64,000 bases of DNA from Candidatus Peregrinibacteria bacterium GW2011_GWF2_38_29. GTDB lineage: Bacteria > Patescibacteriota > Gracilibacteria > UBA1369 > UBA12463. Position 1 is the stretch's first letter, and each line of letters opens with the position of its first letter. The notes beneath the pieces were generated by a model, which saw only the letters and a list, made by a program, of their open reading frames with translations, ran no database searches and was not told the origin of the DNA. The stretch is from positions 79,153 to 143,152 of the forward strand of contig LBUS01000002.1 in NCBI GenBank assembly GCA_000992695.1, given 5' to 3'. Made by a program: the position numbers and the translations under genes. Shown one piece after another: positions 9,076 to 18,650 of the stretch.

Positions 9076-10676
9076 TTAATGAATGCGAAAAACAGAGGAT
9101 GTGGACGTAATGGGCGCGATAGGAATTCCGGATGGAACTGTGTGCCTATCATGAAGGGGTGTCCTTTGATTTCCGCGATTTCAACCAATTTTTCCTTTTC
9201 ATATAGTCCGCTGATTATAAAGCCAAACGGTTCGAGCTTTTCTATGTAATCATTGTTGAATTCGTAGCGATGTCTGTGGCGTTCTTCGATTCTGTCTGTT
9301 TTGTAAGCCTTTTCTGTGAGGGTGCCTTTTGTAAGTTTGCAAGGATATGCGCCAAGCCTGAGCGTGCCACCTTTATCTCTTTGATGCGATTGTCCGGGTA
9401 AAAAGTGAATTATGTATTTTGATTTATCCAATTTGCATTGTTCGTCAAATTCTTCGGATGTGATTTTTGAGTCTTTAAGCATTGCGCGAGCGAATTCTAT
9501 GCTCATAATTTGCATTCCAAGACAAAGTCCAAAATATGGAATTTTGTTTTCTCTCGCATATTTTGCGGCCATAACTTTTCCTTCAATTCCACGTATTCCA
9601 AAGCCGCCCGGAACAAGAATTCCATCGCAAGATTTGAGGTCTTTCCAAGCTTCTTTGTCTTTTTGCTCGAGTTTTTCAGAGTCTATCCATAAAGTTTTTA
9701 ATTTGCGTTTATTATGGTAGCAAGCGATTTTTAGTGATTCGATGACGCTTAAATATGCATCGCCAAGTCCGGTATATTTTCCGACCAGTCCGATTTTTAA
9801 AACGGGTCTATGTGCTTTTATTTCACCAACAAGATTTCTCCATGCTTTTAAATCAGGTTTTAATTTGCCAAGATTGAGTTTTTTGGCTATCAGTTCAGTC
9901 ATGTGATAATCTTCATAAATAAGCGGTACTTCGTATATTGATTTAACGGTTGTTCCCGGAATTACAGCTTCTTCTCCAACGTCGCAGAAAAGTGATATTT
10001 TTTTAAGAAGTTCTTTTGAAATTTTTTGATCAGCTCTTGCAATGATTATATCCGGCTGAATACCAATTGAGCGAAGTTCACGCACAGATGCTTGAGTTGG
10101 CTTTGTTTTGAGCTCTTTTGATGCTTCAAGATATGGGAGAAGGGTGAGATGAATAAATAGTGTATTTTCGTGACCGAGTTTGTAACGCATTTGGCGAATT
10201 GCTTCAAGGAATGGAAGTCCTTCGATGTCTCCAACCGTTCCGCCTATTTCAACAAGCATAACATCCGCTTTTGATTGAGTGGCTGCCGAAATTATGCGAT
10301 TTTGAATTGCGTTCGTGATATGTGGAATAATTTGAATTGTGCCTCCTAGAAATGTGCCTTTTCTTTCTTTACCAAGAACTTCCGAATATATTTTTCCTGT
10401 TGATACGGAAGAAGGTTCGGTTAGATTTTCATCAATGAATCTTTCATAGTGACCAAGGTCAAGATCGGTTTCCGCTCCGTCATTTGTGACAAAAACTTCT
10501 CCATGTTGAAATGGGCTCATTGTGCCCGGATCAATATTTAAATAAGGATCCATTTTTTGAACGCATACTTTTAACCCCGCGGCTTTTAAAAGTGTCCCAA
10601 TCGATGCGATAGCTGTGCCTTTCCCTAAGGAAGAACACACACCACCGGTGATAAATATATATTTGGGACTTGTCAT
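9045..10676 (-). CDS. pyrG: CTP synthase PyrG
   Basis: Makes CTP from UTP, ATP and glutamine. 543 residues, the usual length. The synthetase domain starts IFITGGVCSSLGKGTAIASI (P-loop, residues 7-26) with DPYLNIDPGTMSPFQHGEVF. The class I glutamine amidotransferase domain follows, with the catalytic Cys in YFGLCLGMQIM and the His-Glu pair in GTQFHPEFLSRP. The final ten residues, rich in A, Q and T, are encoded by the CAGGCC repeat element, so the natural C-terminus was probably changed by that insertion. It is the first gene of a run with the GspF-N protein, lgt and a membrane protein. Confidence 0.97.
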   Translation of the reverse strand: MTSPKYIFITGGVCSSLGKGTAIASIGTLLKAAGLKVCVQKMDPYLNIDPGTMSPFQHGEVFVTNDGAETDLDLGHYERFIDENLTEPSSVSTGKIYSEVLGKERKGTFLGGTIQIIPHITNAIQNRIISAATQSKADVMLVEIGGTVGDIEGLPFLEAIRQMRYKLGHENTLFIHLTLLPYLEASKELKTKPTQASVRELRSIGIQPDIIIARADQKISKELLKKISLFCDVGEEAVIPGTTVKSIYEVPLIYEDYHMTELIAKKLNLGKLKPDLKAWRNLVGEIKAHRPVLKIGLVGKYTGLGDAYLSVIESLKIACYHNKRKLKTLWIDSEKLEQKDKEAWKDLKSCDGILVPGGFGIRGIEGKVMAAKYARENKIPYFGLCLGMQIMSIEFARAMLKDSKITSEEFDEQCKLDKSKYIIHFLPGQSHQRDKGGTLRLGAYPCKLTKGTLTEKAYKTDRIEERHRHRYEFNNDYIEKLEPFGFIISGLYEKEKLVEIAEIKGHPFMIGTQFHPEFLSRPLRPHPLFFAFIKQAAQQTATK

Positions 10677-10740
10677 AGATTGTTAATTGACTTTATAGCG
10701 CAATTTAATTTTCAAATTTCAAACGGAATGCGACCCTGCG

Positions 10741-11721
10741 CTACGCTTCGGGTCCTAAGCCTGTTTTTTGCTTTACTTTAGCCATTGTTGCGCTTGCGAT
10801 TTTTTTCGCTTTAATTGCGCCCGTTTTCAATACTTCACTAACATATCTTAAATCCTTTTGAAGTTCAATTCTTTTTTTGCGAGCGGGTCCAAAATATTCA
10901 AGAAGTTTTTTGAGTAATTCTTTTTTTGCGTCGCCGTAGCCAAAATTGCCGGCTTCATATTTTTTCTTTAAATTTGCAATTTCAGTTGGTGTTGCGATGT
11001 ATTCATAAAGATGAAAAATCGTGCATTTTTTTGGATCTTTTGGCGATTCGACAGGTGTTGAATCGGTTACAATGCTCATGACTTGTTTTTGAAGAGTTTT
11101 TTCTTCTGCAAAAATTTCAATTACGTTTCCATAGCTTTTGCTCATTTTATTAACTCCGTCTGTTCCGCGAACAGTTGCGACATTTTCTTTTATATAAGGT
11201 TCCGGAAGTTTGAATGTTTCGCCAAAATGTTTGTTAAAATTGAGAGCTGTATCGCGGCTGATTTCGACGTGTTGTTTTTGATCTTGGCCAACCGGGATGA
11301 CGTTCGGTTGATATAAAAGGATATCCGCCGCCATTAAAACCGGATAATTAAAAAGTCCGACCGTGGTGTCTTTTTTGCCTTTTGCTTGCGCGTCTTTCCA
11401 TGCGTGAGCTCTTTCCAGAAATCCCATTGGAGTTATGCAATCAAAAATCCAAGCAAGTTCGGAGTGTTCCGGAACGTCGCTTTGTTTGAAGAAAACTGTT
11501 TTTTCAGGATCAAGTCCAAGAGCAAGATAATCAAGCGCTAGATTAAGCGTATTTTCACGCATTATTTTGGCATCGCGTACGGTTGTTAATGCGTGTAAAT
11601 CGGCAATAAAAAGAAAACATTCGAATTTGCTTTGCATTTCGATGTGTTGACGGATTGCACCAAGATAATTTCCAAGGTGAATTTTTCCGCTGGGTTGCAC
11701 GCCTGAAAGAATACGTTTCAT
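10741..11721 (-). CDS. trpS: Tryptophanyl-tRNA synthetase
   Basis: Class I synthetase that charges tRNA-Trp, 326 residues. The HIGH-type motif is PSGKIHLGNYLGA (residues ~9-21) and the KMSKS loop is NKMSKSYGN. I place the start at the ATG at 11721 (MKRILSGVQPSG), which matches the family. A longer frame from 11772 would add 17 residues upstream of the promoter. The last codons and TAG stop lie in a GC-rich dyad (GACCC ... GGGTC, near 10735-10757), another example of a repeat reaching into a gene end. About 65 nt separate it from pyrG. Confidence 0.96.
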   Translation of the reverse strand: MKRILSGVQPSGKIHLGNYLGAIRQHIEMQSKFECFLFIADLHALTTVRDAKIMRENTLNLALDYLALGLDPEKTVFFKQSDVPEHSELAWIFDCITPMGFLERAHAWKDAQAKGKKDTTVGLFNYPVLMAADILLYQPNVIPVGQDQKQHVEISRDTALNFNKHFGETFKLPEPYIKENVATVRGTDGVNKMSKSYGNVIEIFAEEKTLQKQVMSIVTDSTPVESPKDPKKCTIFHLYEYIATPTEIANLKKKYEAGNFGYGDAKKELLKKLLEYFGPARKKRIELQKDLRYVSEVLKTGAIKAKKIASATMAKVKQKTGLGPEA

Positions 11722-11728
11722 GGAATCA

Positions 11729-11757
11729 AGTATAAGACAAAGATGAAAATTTGGCAA
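11729..11757 (-). promoter_or_regulatory. Promoter of a leaderless trpS mRNA
   Basis: On the minus strand: TTGCCA (11757-11752), a 17-bp spacer, then TATACT (11734-11729). Only 7 nt follow before the ATG at 11721, so the transcript should begin at the start codon. Confidence 0.7.
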
Positions 11758-11825
11758 AAAACAATATTGCATTGAGATAATTTTAATGTTATTTTTTGTT
11801 CCAAATTTATAAAATCATATAAAAG

Positions 11826-12377
11826 ATGACACGATTAGAGGTAGAGAGAGTTCATGATAACGTCACTTTTCTTAGAAGACGTAGTTTGCTTGAAAGAGTA
11901 ATGATTTTACCGGTTAAAGCGTCTATAAATGCCATTAGGCGCAATGTTAGGGATCGATCTAGGCAAATCTTTCAATGCATTGGACTTTCTATGATCGCCT
12001 TGGGCTGCCTTGGGTTTATAGAGGACAGGCATGTGAATGAAGCCGTAAGATTTAAAGGAGCCGTCTTTAAATATGAAAACCCGCAAAAAGATGCTTTTTT
12101 TGAAGGTTATAAAATCGTAGATTCTAGGCTTACTCGTGATGCGGATGGAAAATTAGTTGTTCAAATAACACTAATTGATGGTAGTCGCGTGATGTCTCAT
12201 TTATCTATTGATGAAATTAAAACGCACATTGAGACTGATGTTGAAATCGGGTCAATGTCGATTTTCCAGCCTTCGATGTTTTGGAATGGCGCGACGATTT
12301 CCGAAGTGAGGTTTGCGCCTTTTATAAGCATGTTAAAGATGAATTTGCCTTTAATTTTTTTGATGAAAGAAGGGTAG
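11826..12377 (+). CDS. Single-pass membrane protein, unknown; 3' end antisense to priA
   Basis: 183 residues. The basic N-terminus (RRRSLLERVMILPVKASINA, then RRNVRDRSRQ) is followed by one membrane helix at ~residues 49-66 (IFQCIGLSMIALGCLGFI) and a soluble region rich in beta patterns (DGKLVVQITLIDGSRVMSH). No family recognised. The last ~60 codons run 181 nt into the 3' end of convergent priA, which is conserved coding sequence. The original stop was therefore probably lost and the C-terminal tail is likely recent read-through. It is preceded by AT-rich DNA without a Shine-Dalgarno sequence. Confidence 0.55.
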   Translation: MTRLEVERVHDNVTFLRRRSLLERVMILPVKASINAIRRNVRDRSRQIFQCIGLSMIALGCLGFIEDRHVNEAVRFKGAVFKYENPQKDAFFEGYKIVDSRLTRDADGKLVVQITLIDGSRVMSHLSIDEIKTHIETDVEIGSMSIFQPSMFWNGATISEVRFAPFISMLKMNLPLIFLMKEG

Positions 12378-14236
12378 GTTAGGATTTCCATTTTTTTGCC
12401 TGGCGAATTATTTTTTGAATTTTTATGCGAATTTTCTTGAATTAATGCTTTTGCTCTTTGAATTGCTTTTATGCATTCTTGCTCATTTGCATGCGAAAAA
12501 GTAAGCTTAATCAGTTTTGAGAACGGAGGATAATTTGCGATGCGACGTTCGTTAATTGCAAAGTCGTACATTTCTTTATAATCATAATCTTGCACGGATT
12601 TTAAAATCGGATTTTCCGGCATATAGGTTTGAATTACCACTTTATCTTCAATGTCGTGATTTCTTTTGATTCTTCCTGCGCGGCCGGCGATTTGCGTTAA
12701 AAGTTGAAAAGTTCTTTCGCTTGTTCGAAAATCAGGGAAGAGAAGGCTGATGTCTGCCAGCATAATCCCGACAAGGCTGACATTTGGTAGGTGTAATCCG
12801 TGGCTTATTAATTGGGTTCCGATGAGAATATCGGCTTTGTGGTTTTTGAAATCATTATAGATTTTTTTGAAACTTTCACGTTTTTGAGTTGTATCTTTAT
12901 CTGCGCGAATTATGCGTGCTTTTGGGAAAATTTTATGCAATTCTTCTTCGACTTTTTCTGTTCCCGATCCGATAAATCGAATTGCGACACCTTTGCAACT
13001 TGGGCAAAGTGTTGGTGGATTTTTTTTGAATCCACAGTGATGGCAAGTGAGTTTTGAATCCGCTTGATGATATGTCATGGCAACGTCACAATAGCCACAT
13101 TTTTCAATGTATCCGCATTCGCGGCAAATTACGGCAGAGCTTGTTCCGCGCTTGTTTAAGAATAAAATCGCTTGTTCGTTGCGTTCTAAAATTTGTGAGA
13201 TATTTTCCGCCAAAGTTTCGCTGAATATTGAATAATTTTTCTTTTTCATTTCATCGCGCATATCCACAATTTCAACTTTTGGATGAGGTTGTTCGTATAT
13301 TTTTTTATTCATTTCGAATAGCGAAATTTCTTTATTTTGAGCCTTAAAATACGTTTCTACAGATGGCGTTGCGCTTCCAAAAACGATTTTTAAATTTGGT
13401 AAAAGTTCAGACATTTTATAAATAACATCGCGAGTGTTATATCTTGGAGATTGGTCTTGTTTATAAGAAAATTCGTGTTCCTCATCCATGATAATCAGGC
13501 CGAGATTTTGGAAAGGGGAGAATAGGGAAGAGCGTGAGCCAATAACCACTTTTGCTTCATTATTGAGGATTTTTTTCCATGCGTTTTTTCTTTGAACGCT
13601 TGTTAATTTACTATGAATTACTGCAATTTTTTTTGAAAAAATCTTTTCAAAATATGTTGTCATTTGCGGTGTGATTGATATTTCCGGCACAAGGATTAAG
13701 GCTTGCTGATCTTGATTTGTGTAATGTTGTGCTAATTGTAAGTATATTTCGGTTTTGCCTGATCCTGTTATGCCGTGTATAAGCGAAATCTTGTTATTTT
13801 TTTCAAGAATTTTATTGAAAATTTCTTTTTGATCAGGCGTTAATTCGTGAATGTTTGAGGTAGGGGAGAGCGGTTCAACAATTGCCTCCGTCCCCGTTCT
13901 ATCTTTTGTTAAAACGCGTTTTGGGATAAACATTTCCAGGCATTTATACATTGGGCAGGCGTAATAATCGGAAATCCATTGCACAAGCTCAATCTGCCAT
14001 TCTTTTAGATATGTTTTTTCGCCGACAATGTCTATGATTTCTTTTGTTTTGAATTCCGGCTCCTTATCATTAAGCTTTAAAATTGTGCCTTTTATTTTTT
14101 TTGAACGCAGTGGAATAAGCACTTCTGAGCCGATTTTGACTTCTTTTGCGAGATTTTCCGGAACCTTATAAGTGAGTGTTCCTGGCCCTTTCCCTATATT
14201 TTGCGGTATTAAGATTTCCGCATATAAATCAGCCAT
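12197..14236 (-). CDS. priA: Primosomal protein N' (replication-restart helicase PriA)
   Basis: Superfamily 2 helicase that reloads the replisome at stalled forks. 679 residues with an N-terminal DNA-binding domain (~1-105), helicase motif I GITGSGKTEIYLQ, motif II DEEHEFSYKQ, and motif III FGSATPSVE. Inserted zinc-binding cysteines are CRECGYIEKCGYCDVAM and CHHCGFKKNPPTLCPSC. QIAGRAGR is motif VI. The C-terminal domain ends in WKIDIDPIS, matching the family. The last ~12 residues exceed the usual end and lie in the 181-nt overlap with the convergent orphan gene. No clear Shine-Dalgarno is present. Confidence 0.96.
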   Translation of the reverse strand: MADLYAEILIPQNIGKGPGTLTYKVPENLAKEVKIGSEVLIPLRSKKIKGTILKLNDKEPEFKTKEIIDIVGEKTYLKEWQIELVQWISDYYACPMYKCLEMFIPKRVLTKDRTGTEAIVEPLSPTSNIHELTPDQKEIFNKILEKNNKISLIHGITGSGKTEIYLQLAQHYTNQDQQALILVPEISITPQMTTYFEKIFSKKIAVIHSKLTSVQRKNAWKKILNNEAKVVIGSRSSLFSPFQNLGLIIMDEEHEFSYKQDQSPRYNTRDVIYKMSELLPNLKIVFGSATPSVETYFKAQNKEISLFEMNKKIYEQPHPKVEIVDMRDEMKKKNYSIFSETLAENISQILERNEQAILFLNKRGTSSAVICRECGYIEKCGYCDVAMTYHQADSKLTCHHCGFKKNPPTLCPSCKGVAIRFIGSGTEKVEEELHKIFPKARIIRADKDTTQKRESFKKIYNDFKNHKADILIGTQLISHGLHLPNVSLVGIMLADISLLFPDFRTSERTFQLLTQIAGRAGRIKRNHDIEDKVVIQTYMPENPILKSVQDYDYKEMYDFAINERRIANYPPFSKLIKLTFSHANEQECIKAIQRAKALIQENSHKNSKNNSPGKKMEILTYPSFIKKIKGKFIFNMLIKGANLTSEIVAPFQNIEGWKIDIDPISTSVSMCVLISSIDK

Positions 14237-14258
14237 AATGGTGGTTTGCTAATAGCCC

Positions 14259-14286
14259 TTGACAAAATCTGAAAAACCTGTAAAAT
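14259..14286 (+). promoter_or_regulatory. Promoter for the three-repeat orphan gene
   Basis: A perfect TTGACA at 14259-14264, a 16-bp spacer and TAAAAT at 14281-14286, 22 nt before the ATG at 14309. TATAAT also occurs at 14287-14292, but its spacing to the -35 box is too long. Confidence 0.6.
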
Positions 14287-14308
14287 TATAATCCTTTATT
14301 AAATTATA

Positions 14309-14875
14309 ATGGATAAACCACAAAAAATTAAGCTGTTGATTGGAAACGAGGAGGCCTGTATAAAAGAATACACAAAGAATGGGCCGGATGGTCTTGCGCA
14401 GTTTCTTGGAATGGATCGAAACGGCGCGATGTTTAAAGAGATTATGCTTTATTTTGCTTTTGAAAAAGATGTCATTTTTAAGTGTGCAATTGAGAATATG
14501 GAGACAATCCAGCAGATTTTTGTTGCAATTGGGCCGAGCGAAATGCGTAAATTGATGGGTATTGAAGGCAGCGCTTTCGACGTTTGTTTTGAATCCATTT
14601 TTGATATAATTGGCCTAGGACTAAGGTCATTTTATAAATATACAGTGAGTCACAAAGAAGAATTGTCAGCGATTTTGTTTGAAAAAGGGCCGGAAGCGCT
14701 TCGCGCTCAGCTTTGTATTATTGGTGAAAAATATGACAACCTTTGGGAAGCTGTTATGGATTTGATTTTGAACGAATTTACCAAGAAGAAATTTGAAGAG
14801 CGCACGCTTTCTCACCAGGAGAAATTTGCGAAATTGATGCCGAAATTGCAGAAATATATTAGAGGGATTTTATAA
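14309..14875 (+). CDS. Orphan protein with three ~50-residue GP repeats
   Basis: 188 residues, soluble, no family recognised. Three internal repeats are visible with the invariant Gly-Pro at residues 25-26, 75-76 and 127-128. The core lines are YTKNGPDGLAQFLGMDRNG, FVAIGPSEMRKLMGIEGSAF and LFEKGPEALRAQLCIIGEKY. Each is followed by an amphipathic helix containing F/L-x-E (MFKEIMLYF, CFESIFDII, LWEAVMDLI). An all-helical repeat protein, perhaps for protein binding, is inference. It has its own strong promoter and is convergent with the gene at 14892. Confidence 0.65.
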   Translation: MDKPQKIKLLIGNEEACIKEYTKNGPDGLAQFLGMDRNGAMFKEIMLYFAFEKDVIFKCAIENMETIQQIFVAIGPSEMRKLMGIEGSAFDVCFESIFDIIGLGLRSFYKYTVSHKEELSAILFEKGPEALRAQLCIIGEKYDNLWEAVMDLILNEFTKKKFEERTLSHQEKFAKLMPKLQKYIRGIL

Positions 14876-14891
14876 GACTTGAGATGCGCTT

Positions 14892-16724
14892 CTATTTTGC
14901 CATCCAGCAATAAATATTTGATGGATGTCCTCCTTTTTTGCTTGGATTTGGCATGTTGCCTACAATTATTTTAAATGGACAATCGAGCTCTTCAAGCCTT
15001 TTAATTAATCTGTTTATGAGCGTTCGGTTATTGGCAAGTAATTCGTCCATTCTTTCATTGTGTGACGGGATTGAGGTGCCATAGTTTGAAGCTAAAAATG
15101 TAGCTAAACCTTCCAGGCTTGATCCTCTTTTATCGAGTTTGTTTGTTTTTATCCATTCAAGAGATTCTCTTATTGCGGCTTTTATTTCATCGTTTTTGCC
15201 GTCATCATTTCTTTTGTCATCGTTTCCGCCGTTTCCATCATCTCCGCTGCCACCTTCATCGTCTTTTTCATCCCCGTTGTCGTCTTGCGTCGCGGCAGTT
15301 CCGTCTTTTAACGTTAAGCGATAAGTTGCAATAGCTTTGCCTTCGGTGTTTCTTGCGCCAGAACGATTCCTTTCTATTGTGTAAGGACTTGATTTAAAGC
15401 CTTTTGATAATGTGAAGTTGCTTATCATTGCTGCGGTGCCGGTTATTTGTTTAAATCCAACTTTTTTAAAATATTCTTCTATTTGTTCCGAATTTACCTC
15501 TTTATTAAAATTCTCAGCAAGATACATGCCTAACCAATAATTGTTGCCTTTATCTTTTCCGAACGTTTCTTCCACCCATTCGATTGCTTGTTGATGCTTG
15601 CGTTCATACGATCCTCGAGGTTCTTCCGTGACCACTTTGACTGCTTTTTGTTTTTTAGTGGTGAATATTCCATATGTTGATATAGCTCTTCCTCCTCCTT
15701 TTGGATTTGGTGCTAAGCCGGATTCTAATGTAAATGGAGCGGGGTGTTGTTCGTATAGCATTTTTGCGTCGTAATGAATGCTTGGTATTTTGCTAGTGAA
15801 AGATGGATGTTTTTGTCTCATCAAAGTTTCTACTTCGGCGCAGGTAAGCATCTCGTTGGCGTTTTCCAGTAATACCGTGAAAAACGCCCATATTACCGTG
15901 TTTTTACGTAGGTTTTCTATTGTCCATTCTTTAGCGCTATCCAATGGAGAGACATCTTCTTGTTTTAATCCTGCGGCTGGAGCTGGAGCCGCTATGGTTG
16001 CGGGAGAGTTTTTCACGTTAGCTAGTAACGTCATTGCTCTATCCACTTCTGCTTTTACAGCTTCCAGTAATCCGAACAAATCCCTTGTTGTTTGTGCCAA
16101 TATTTCAGGAAGAGTTTGTACGCTTTCCGCATCCATGCTTAATCTTAATCCTTGCAACATTCTTTGTAAGCTGGCTAAATCGCCATCTCCTTCTTGTTGT
16201 GAAAGTTTTCCGCTTGCAAGCAATATTTTTGCAGTATCGTTATATGCTTTTGCGAATTCGGTTTTTAAGATGTCAGTTGTTTCCGAATTTGCTTCCGATT
16301 CACTTATTTCCTCCCCTTTAGTTATTTTTTTAAGAAAACCGGCTTTTGTTGTTATTTCAGCCTTTTTTTGATCAATGAAAAGTTGCAACTTTGTGAATTC
16401 CGCGCCGTTTCCTCTTATTTGATTTTTTTTTGCGTTTTGAATAAGTGCATCCATTTCTTGTTCAGCGTCTCTTGCTTTCATGCGTCCGTCGTGCAATTTT
16501 TGTCTTATTTCTATTAATTGTGGTTTATTTTTTTGTAAGAACAAGTCTAAAAAATCCGAATCTTCCGCCGTAAATGGTCCGATTTTGCCAATGCTTTTTA
16601 TGTATGCGCAAGAAAGTAGTTCGCTAATTGCGTCCATCATGTCGTGCCTTAAAATGCGTGAAATTACGATTTGGTCAATTGATCTTAATGTTGGTAACCT
16701 TTCTACTGCTTGTGTCGCTTCCAT
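14892..16724 (-). CDS. Three-repeat putative winged-helix protein, partner of the sigma cluster
   Basis: 610 residues, not recognised as a known family. Residues 1-260 are mainly helical and charged. Three repeats of ~90 residues follow at 264-355, 378-472 and 519-608. Each opens with a Glu-Trp pair (SAKEWTIEN, AIEWVEETF, SLEWIKTNK) and closes with a beta-hairpin-like part: PFTLESGLAPNPKGGG, PYTIERNRSGARNTEGK, CPFKIIVGNMPNPSKKGG, each then ending in an aromatic strand (TYGIF, TYRL, IYCW). This looks like a winged helix (helices plus wing), but that is inference. An acidic D/G/N linker lies between repeats 2 and 3 (~480-512). The gene shares its promoter and leader with the two sigma genes upstream and starts 58 bp after the nearer one. 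Confidence 0.7.
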   Translation of the reverse strand: MEATQAVERLPTLRSIDQIVISRILRHDMMDAISELLSCAYIKSIGKIGPFTAEDSDFLDLFLQKNKPQLIEIRQKLHDGRMKARDAEQEMDALIQNAKKNQIRGNGAEFTKLQLFIDQKKAEITTKAGFLKKITKGEEISESEANSETTDILKTEFAKAYNDTAKILLASGKLSQQEGDGDLASLQRMLQGLRLSMDAESVQTLPEILAQTTRDLFGLLEAVKAEVDRAMTLLANVKNSPATIAAPAPAAGLKQEDVSPLDSAKEWTIENLRKNTVIWAFFTVLLENANEMLTCAEVETLMRQKHPSFTSKIPSIHYDAKMLYEQHPAPFTLESGLAPNPKGGGRAISTYGIFTTKKQKAVKVVTEEPRGSYERKHQQAIEWVEETFGKDKGNNYWLGMYLAENFNKEVNSEQIEEYFKKVGFKQITGTAAMISNFTLSKGFKSSPYTIERNRSGARNTEGKAIATYRLTLKDGTAATQDDNGDEKDDEGGSGDDGNGGNDDKRNDDGKNDEIKAAIRESLEWIKTNKLDKRGSSLEGLATFLASNYGTSIPSHNERMDELLANNRTLINRLIKRLEELDCPFKIIVGNMPNPSKKGGHPSNIYCWMAK

Positions 16725-16745
16725 AAAAATATTTATAGGATGTGG

Positions 16746-16773
16746 ATTTTACCATATGCCAAAAGAAATTCAA
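16746..16773 (-). promoter_or_regulatory. Shared-type promoter and leader, copy 1 (610-residue protein)
   Basis: Minus strand: TTGAAT (16773-16768), 16 bp, TAAAAT (16751-16746), then a 21-nt leader ending CCTATAAATATTTTTATGG. The same arrangement precedes the two sigma genes, with the leader almost identical at copy 2. TATAAA placed 7 nt before the ATG could alternatively be a leaderless -10 box. Confidence 0.7.
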
Positions 16774-16782
16774 TAATTTTCT

Positions 16783-18630
16783 TTAGTCTTGATATAGGAA
16801 TCTTTTCCCGCTTCCTCCGATGCTCGGCATTATTGTTTCGTTCATTTCCACAAACATTTCAAATAGAGTGTTTATGTTTACGCTTGGGAATTTTTGAGCG
16901 AATCGTTCTCGCACTTTATCTGTTAATTTTTGTTTGATTTGTCTTATTCTTTCTCTCGTTACTCCGACTTCCGCTCCAATATCTTCAAGAGTTGCTCCAT
17001 CTTTGCTTGAGTTTGATTTTTTAACGCCAAAGTATCTTGTTAAGATATATATTGCTCTGTCTAATTCAGCTTTTGATCTGAACATTTTTGATCCTTCCGC
17101 TATTTCCATTATTCCGTTAATCAGAGCTCCTTGCATTTCTTCTCTTTCAAGATTTGCATATCCTTGATCGTGTTCTCCAATCATGTCTCCGAGCGTTGTA
17201 TCATTACTTTCTCCGACCGGCGTGTCGATTGAGACTTTGTGCGTTAGTGCGGCCTTTGCTTTTTCCACTTTCTTTGCTGATAGTTTTATGCCTCTTTTTT
17301 CTTCAATGAAGTCTACGAGTTCTTCTGTTGTTGGCTCTGTGCCATTCAAAATTTGAAACATTTTTGTATATTTTCTAACCATCTCCATGAGATCTACTTG
17401 GTGTATTGGATAGCGTATCATTGCTCCATCGGTATCTAATGATCTTGTTATTGATTGGCGAACCCACCATGTGGCGTATGTTGAAAATTTGTAACCTCTT
17501 GTTGGGTCGAATTTTTCAACAGCTCGCATGAGTCCAATGTTGCCTTCTTGTATTAAATCTAAGAATGGCAATTCTCTGCCAGATCTTCCCCCGATATATT
17601 TTTTAGCAATGCTTACGACAAGTCTAAGGTTTGCTTTTATCATTACTTCTCTTGCCGCTTTTCCCGCTATTACCATTTGTTGTTTTTCTGCGTTTTCACC
17701 CGGACCTCCTTCTCTTTCTATTTGGAGCCAAGCTTGTATTTTTAGCCCAAGCTCTACTTCTTCTGCGCGGCTTAATAACTTAAATTTACTCATTTTTCTT
17801 AAGTATATTGATACGGGATCGTTTTTTGCTGTTTCTATTTTTTCTTTTTTCTCTGCGCTTTCTTCTTTTTCTTCTTCTTCGGGATCTGGAGTTGATTTTG
17901 CCGCTGCTTCGGCTGCTGTTTCTTCTGCATCTTCGTCGCCCTTTGCAGGTTCTTCATTTATTTTTATGCCTTCGAGATTTAATATTGTATTTTTGCGGAT
18001 TCCATATGCGCCATTTTTTTCGTATATTGTAAACTTTAGGCCATTTGTTGTTGCAATCAATCTATCTAGGGCTTTTTTGATCACATTTTGTTTGCTTTTT
18101 TTTGGCCCTTTTTGCTTTGCTGCTATTTCTGATGTGAGCTTGAATCCGGGCATATCCTTTATTTTATCCGGTGGATTTTTTATTATTCTTTCTATATCTT
18201 CGATTGTTAATCTTCTTGGTCTTTGGTGTCTCATTATATGCAAAATTAGATAGGTCAGGGTTGTGTAATGCGTTATTTCATCTATCCATTCTGAGAATGT
18301 TTTGGGATCTATTCTGTTTGCGCTTTCCGCGTTGTCGCCGTTTTCTATTGATTTTAATACTTTTAATATTAATTCTTTTGCAATTCTACGTAGTCCATCA
18401 AGCGGAGTTTTGTTTGTAAGTATTTCCGTTGGTTTTTGGTCAAATATGGCCATAGCACGCTCTACGACGTGTTTTTTTGAATTATCGTCTATTCCCAATA
18501 TCATTTCGCCAATAACTGCTTGTAAACGCTGTCTTACTTCATCTGTTTTAGCAGATATTTGTGGCGTTGCGCCTTCATTTGTTGTCGTTGATGCTTCGTC
18601 ATTTTCCGGTTGTACGACCCGAGTTTCCAT
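16783..18630 (-). CDS. Sigma-70 family factor with novel N-terminal domain (A)
   Basis: 615 residues. The C-terminal half is a complete sigma-70: region 1.2 ([20 protein letters not shown], from 270), region 2 ([36 protein letters not shown], ~333-398), region 3, and region 4.2 ([20 protein letters not shown]). The N-terminal half is unlike known sigma factors. Residues 113-213 form a domain shared with the second sigma gene ([18 protein letters not shown]), ending in a possible wing ([16 protein letters not shown]). An E/A/K-rich linker spans ~225-268. Region 2 keeps the aromatic residues for -10 melting, so it should be active. Which promoters it reads is unknown. Confidence 0.85.
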   Translation of the reverse strand: METRVVQPENDEASTTTNEGATPQISAKTDEVRQRLQAVIGEMILGIDDNSKKHVVERAMAIFDQKPTEILTNKTPLDGLRRIAKELILKVLKSIENGDNAESANRIDPKTFSEWIDEITHYTTLTYLILHIMRHQRPRRLTIEDIERIIKNPPDKIKDMPGFKLTSEIAAKQKGPKKSKQNVIKKALDRLIATTNGLKFTIYEKNGAYGIRKNTILNLEGIKINEEPAKGDEDAEETAAEAAAKSTPDPEEEEKEESAEKKEKIETAKNDPVSIYLRKMSKFKLLSRAEEVELGLKIQAWLQIEREGGPGENAEKQQMVIAGKAAREVMIKANLRLVVSIAKKYIGGRSGRELPFLDLIQEGNIGLMRAVEKFDPTRGYKFSTYATWWVRQSITRSLDTDGAMIRYPIHQVDLMEMVRKYTKMFQILNGTEPTTEELVDFIEEKRGIKLSAKKVEKAKAALTHKVSIDTPVGESNDTTLGDMIGEHDQGYANLEREEMQGALINGIMEIAEGSKMFRSKAELDRAIYILTRYFGVKKSNSSKDGATLEDIGAEVGVTRERIRQIKQKLTDKVRERFAQKFPSVNINTLFEMFVEMNETIMPSIGGSGKRFLYQD

Positions 18631-18650
18631 AAAAATATTTATAGGAGGGG

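Noticed and set aside
15778..18253. Long open frames on the plus strand opposite the sigma cluster (about 197 codons at 15778 and 241 at 17528)
   Set aside because: They are antisense to proteins with clear sigma or repeat motifs, and their composition (runs of F, S, L) is that of complement of acidic/lysine codons.
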